Positions 63,734-64,000 of a DNA stretch of 64,000 nucleotides are shown piece after piece (position 1 is the first letter of the stretch; each line of letters opens with the position of its first letter). The translations under genes were made by a program, and so were the position numbers. Source of the DNA: Malachius bipustulatus (lineage: Eukaryota; Arthropoda; Insecta; Coleoptera; Melyridae); contig OU342636.1 in the NCBI GenBank assembly GCA_910589415.1, positions 8,290,437-8,354,436 on the forward strand. Direction: 5' to 3'. The notes beneath the pieces are model-generated. The model saw only the letters and a list, made by a program, of their open reading frames with translations, was not told where the DNA came from and searched no databases.

Positions 63734-64000
63734 GGTTGTGGTTTGTTGTTGTGCGCAGTTTCATCGATTTGGGCACAGGTGACAGAGGCTGTCGTAGTGG
63801 TTGATGTGTTGCTAGGGGAGCGTTGTCGTTTATTTTGAGTTCTTTGTATGTATGACAGCTGAAGTGGTGGCATACTATTTCCCTGTTGATGATGGTCGCT
63901 CTCAGGGGTGTGTGTGTTGTTTTGTGTGTTGTGTATACTGACAGTTTCATTGCTACTCTCGATTGTGGTATCTTCTTCGGGGTTGTTGTTTGTGGTATTG

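Larger units (their letters stand above)
61761..64000 (-). mobile_element. I/jockey-type LINE with RT deleted, continues past window
   Basis: Minus strand. Order: ORF1 (63733-63236), endonuclease (about 63280-62620), RNase H (about 62560-62200), C-terminal zinc region (61961-61761). The reverse transcriptase, which should lie between endonuclease and RNase H, is absent: in one open frame (62870-62076) the endonuclease end (ANGYLSSIDLSLSDARLATE) runs within 100 residues into RNase H. It is an internally deleted copy. Confidence 0.82.

Overview
This is eukaryotic, AT-rich, intron-containing DNA from an insect. The evidence is an insect-type odorant-binding protein gene, a motile-cilium gene and an SLC17-type transporter gene with GT-AG introns, set among copia, BEL/Pao, jockey/I-type LINEs, DD41D mariners, hAT, Harbinger, MITE and tRNA-SINE elements. 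The order of insect cannot be fixed from the sequence. No bacterial-type operon, CRISPR array or rRNA was found.

Host genes. (1) A DRC2 (CCDC65, nexin-dynein regulatory complex subunit 2) gene runs on the + strand: 7687-7910, 46586-46783, 46882-47389 and 47949-48373. Its N-terminal exons are not in view. One intron of about 38.7 kb separates the first visible exon from the rest. (2) On the opposite strand, wholly inside that intron, is an Obp59a-like odorant-binding protein gene: one exon at 35180-35339 and three at about 8479-8337, 8277-8145 and 8065-7959. Its own 26.7 kb intron is full of transposons. (3) A solute-carrier 17 / inorganic-phosphate-cotransporter-like MFS gene lies on the - strand in eight visible exons between 59934 and 54305. 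Splice phases agree throughout; the first coding exon is missing.

Transposon landscape. From 19077 to 34855 there is a five-deep nest. A copia element has identical 262-bp LTRs and TSD GTAAG. It is interrupted in its RNase H region by a BEL/Pao element with identical 436-bp LTRs and TSD CTAAT, which carries a Harbinger derivative in its leader. The 3' copia LTR is split by a non-autonomous hAT with an 8-bp TSD ATAAACAA, and that hAT carries a mariner with an intact DD41D transposase. The other elements are mostly relics: a 1.5-kb fold-back (1663-3147), mariner pseudogenes (3190-4375, 55500-55960, 56800-57345, 60767-61474), a BEL fragment (4570-5446), LINE fragments (5578-6560, 16230-17890, 36410-39190, 40530-42260, 61761-64000), a Ty3/gypsy pol relic (49300-50905), a 450-bp-TIR element with a cysteine-rich protein relic (43020-45291), several MITEs and a tRNA-derived SINE.

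Most notable. A well-formed schistosome-type hammerhead ribozyme motif (9547-9606) sits in a retrozyme/Penelope-like repeat with a period of about 452 bp. The OBP gene is interleaved antisense with DRC2. The two youngest LTR elements have identical LTRs but frameshifted pol genes. Long stretches (10346-16230, 17890-19070, 45292-46560, 51750-54300) hold no gene I can support.
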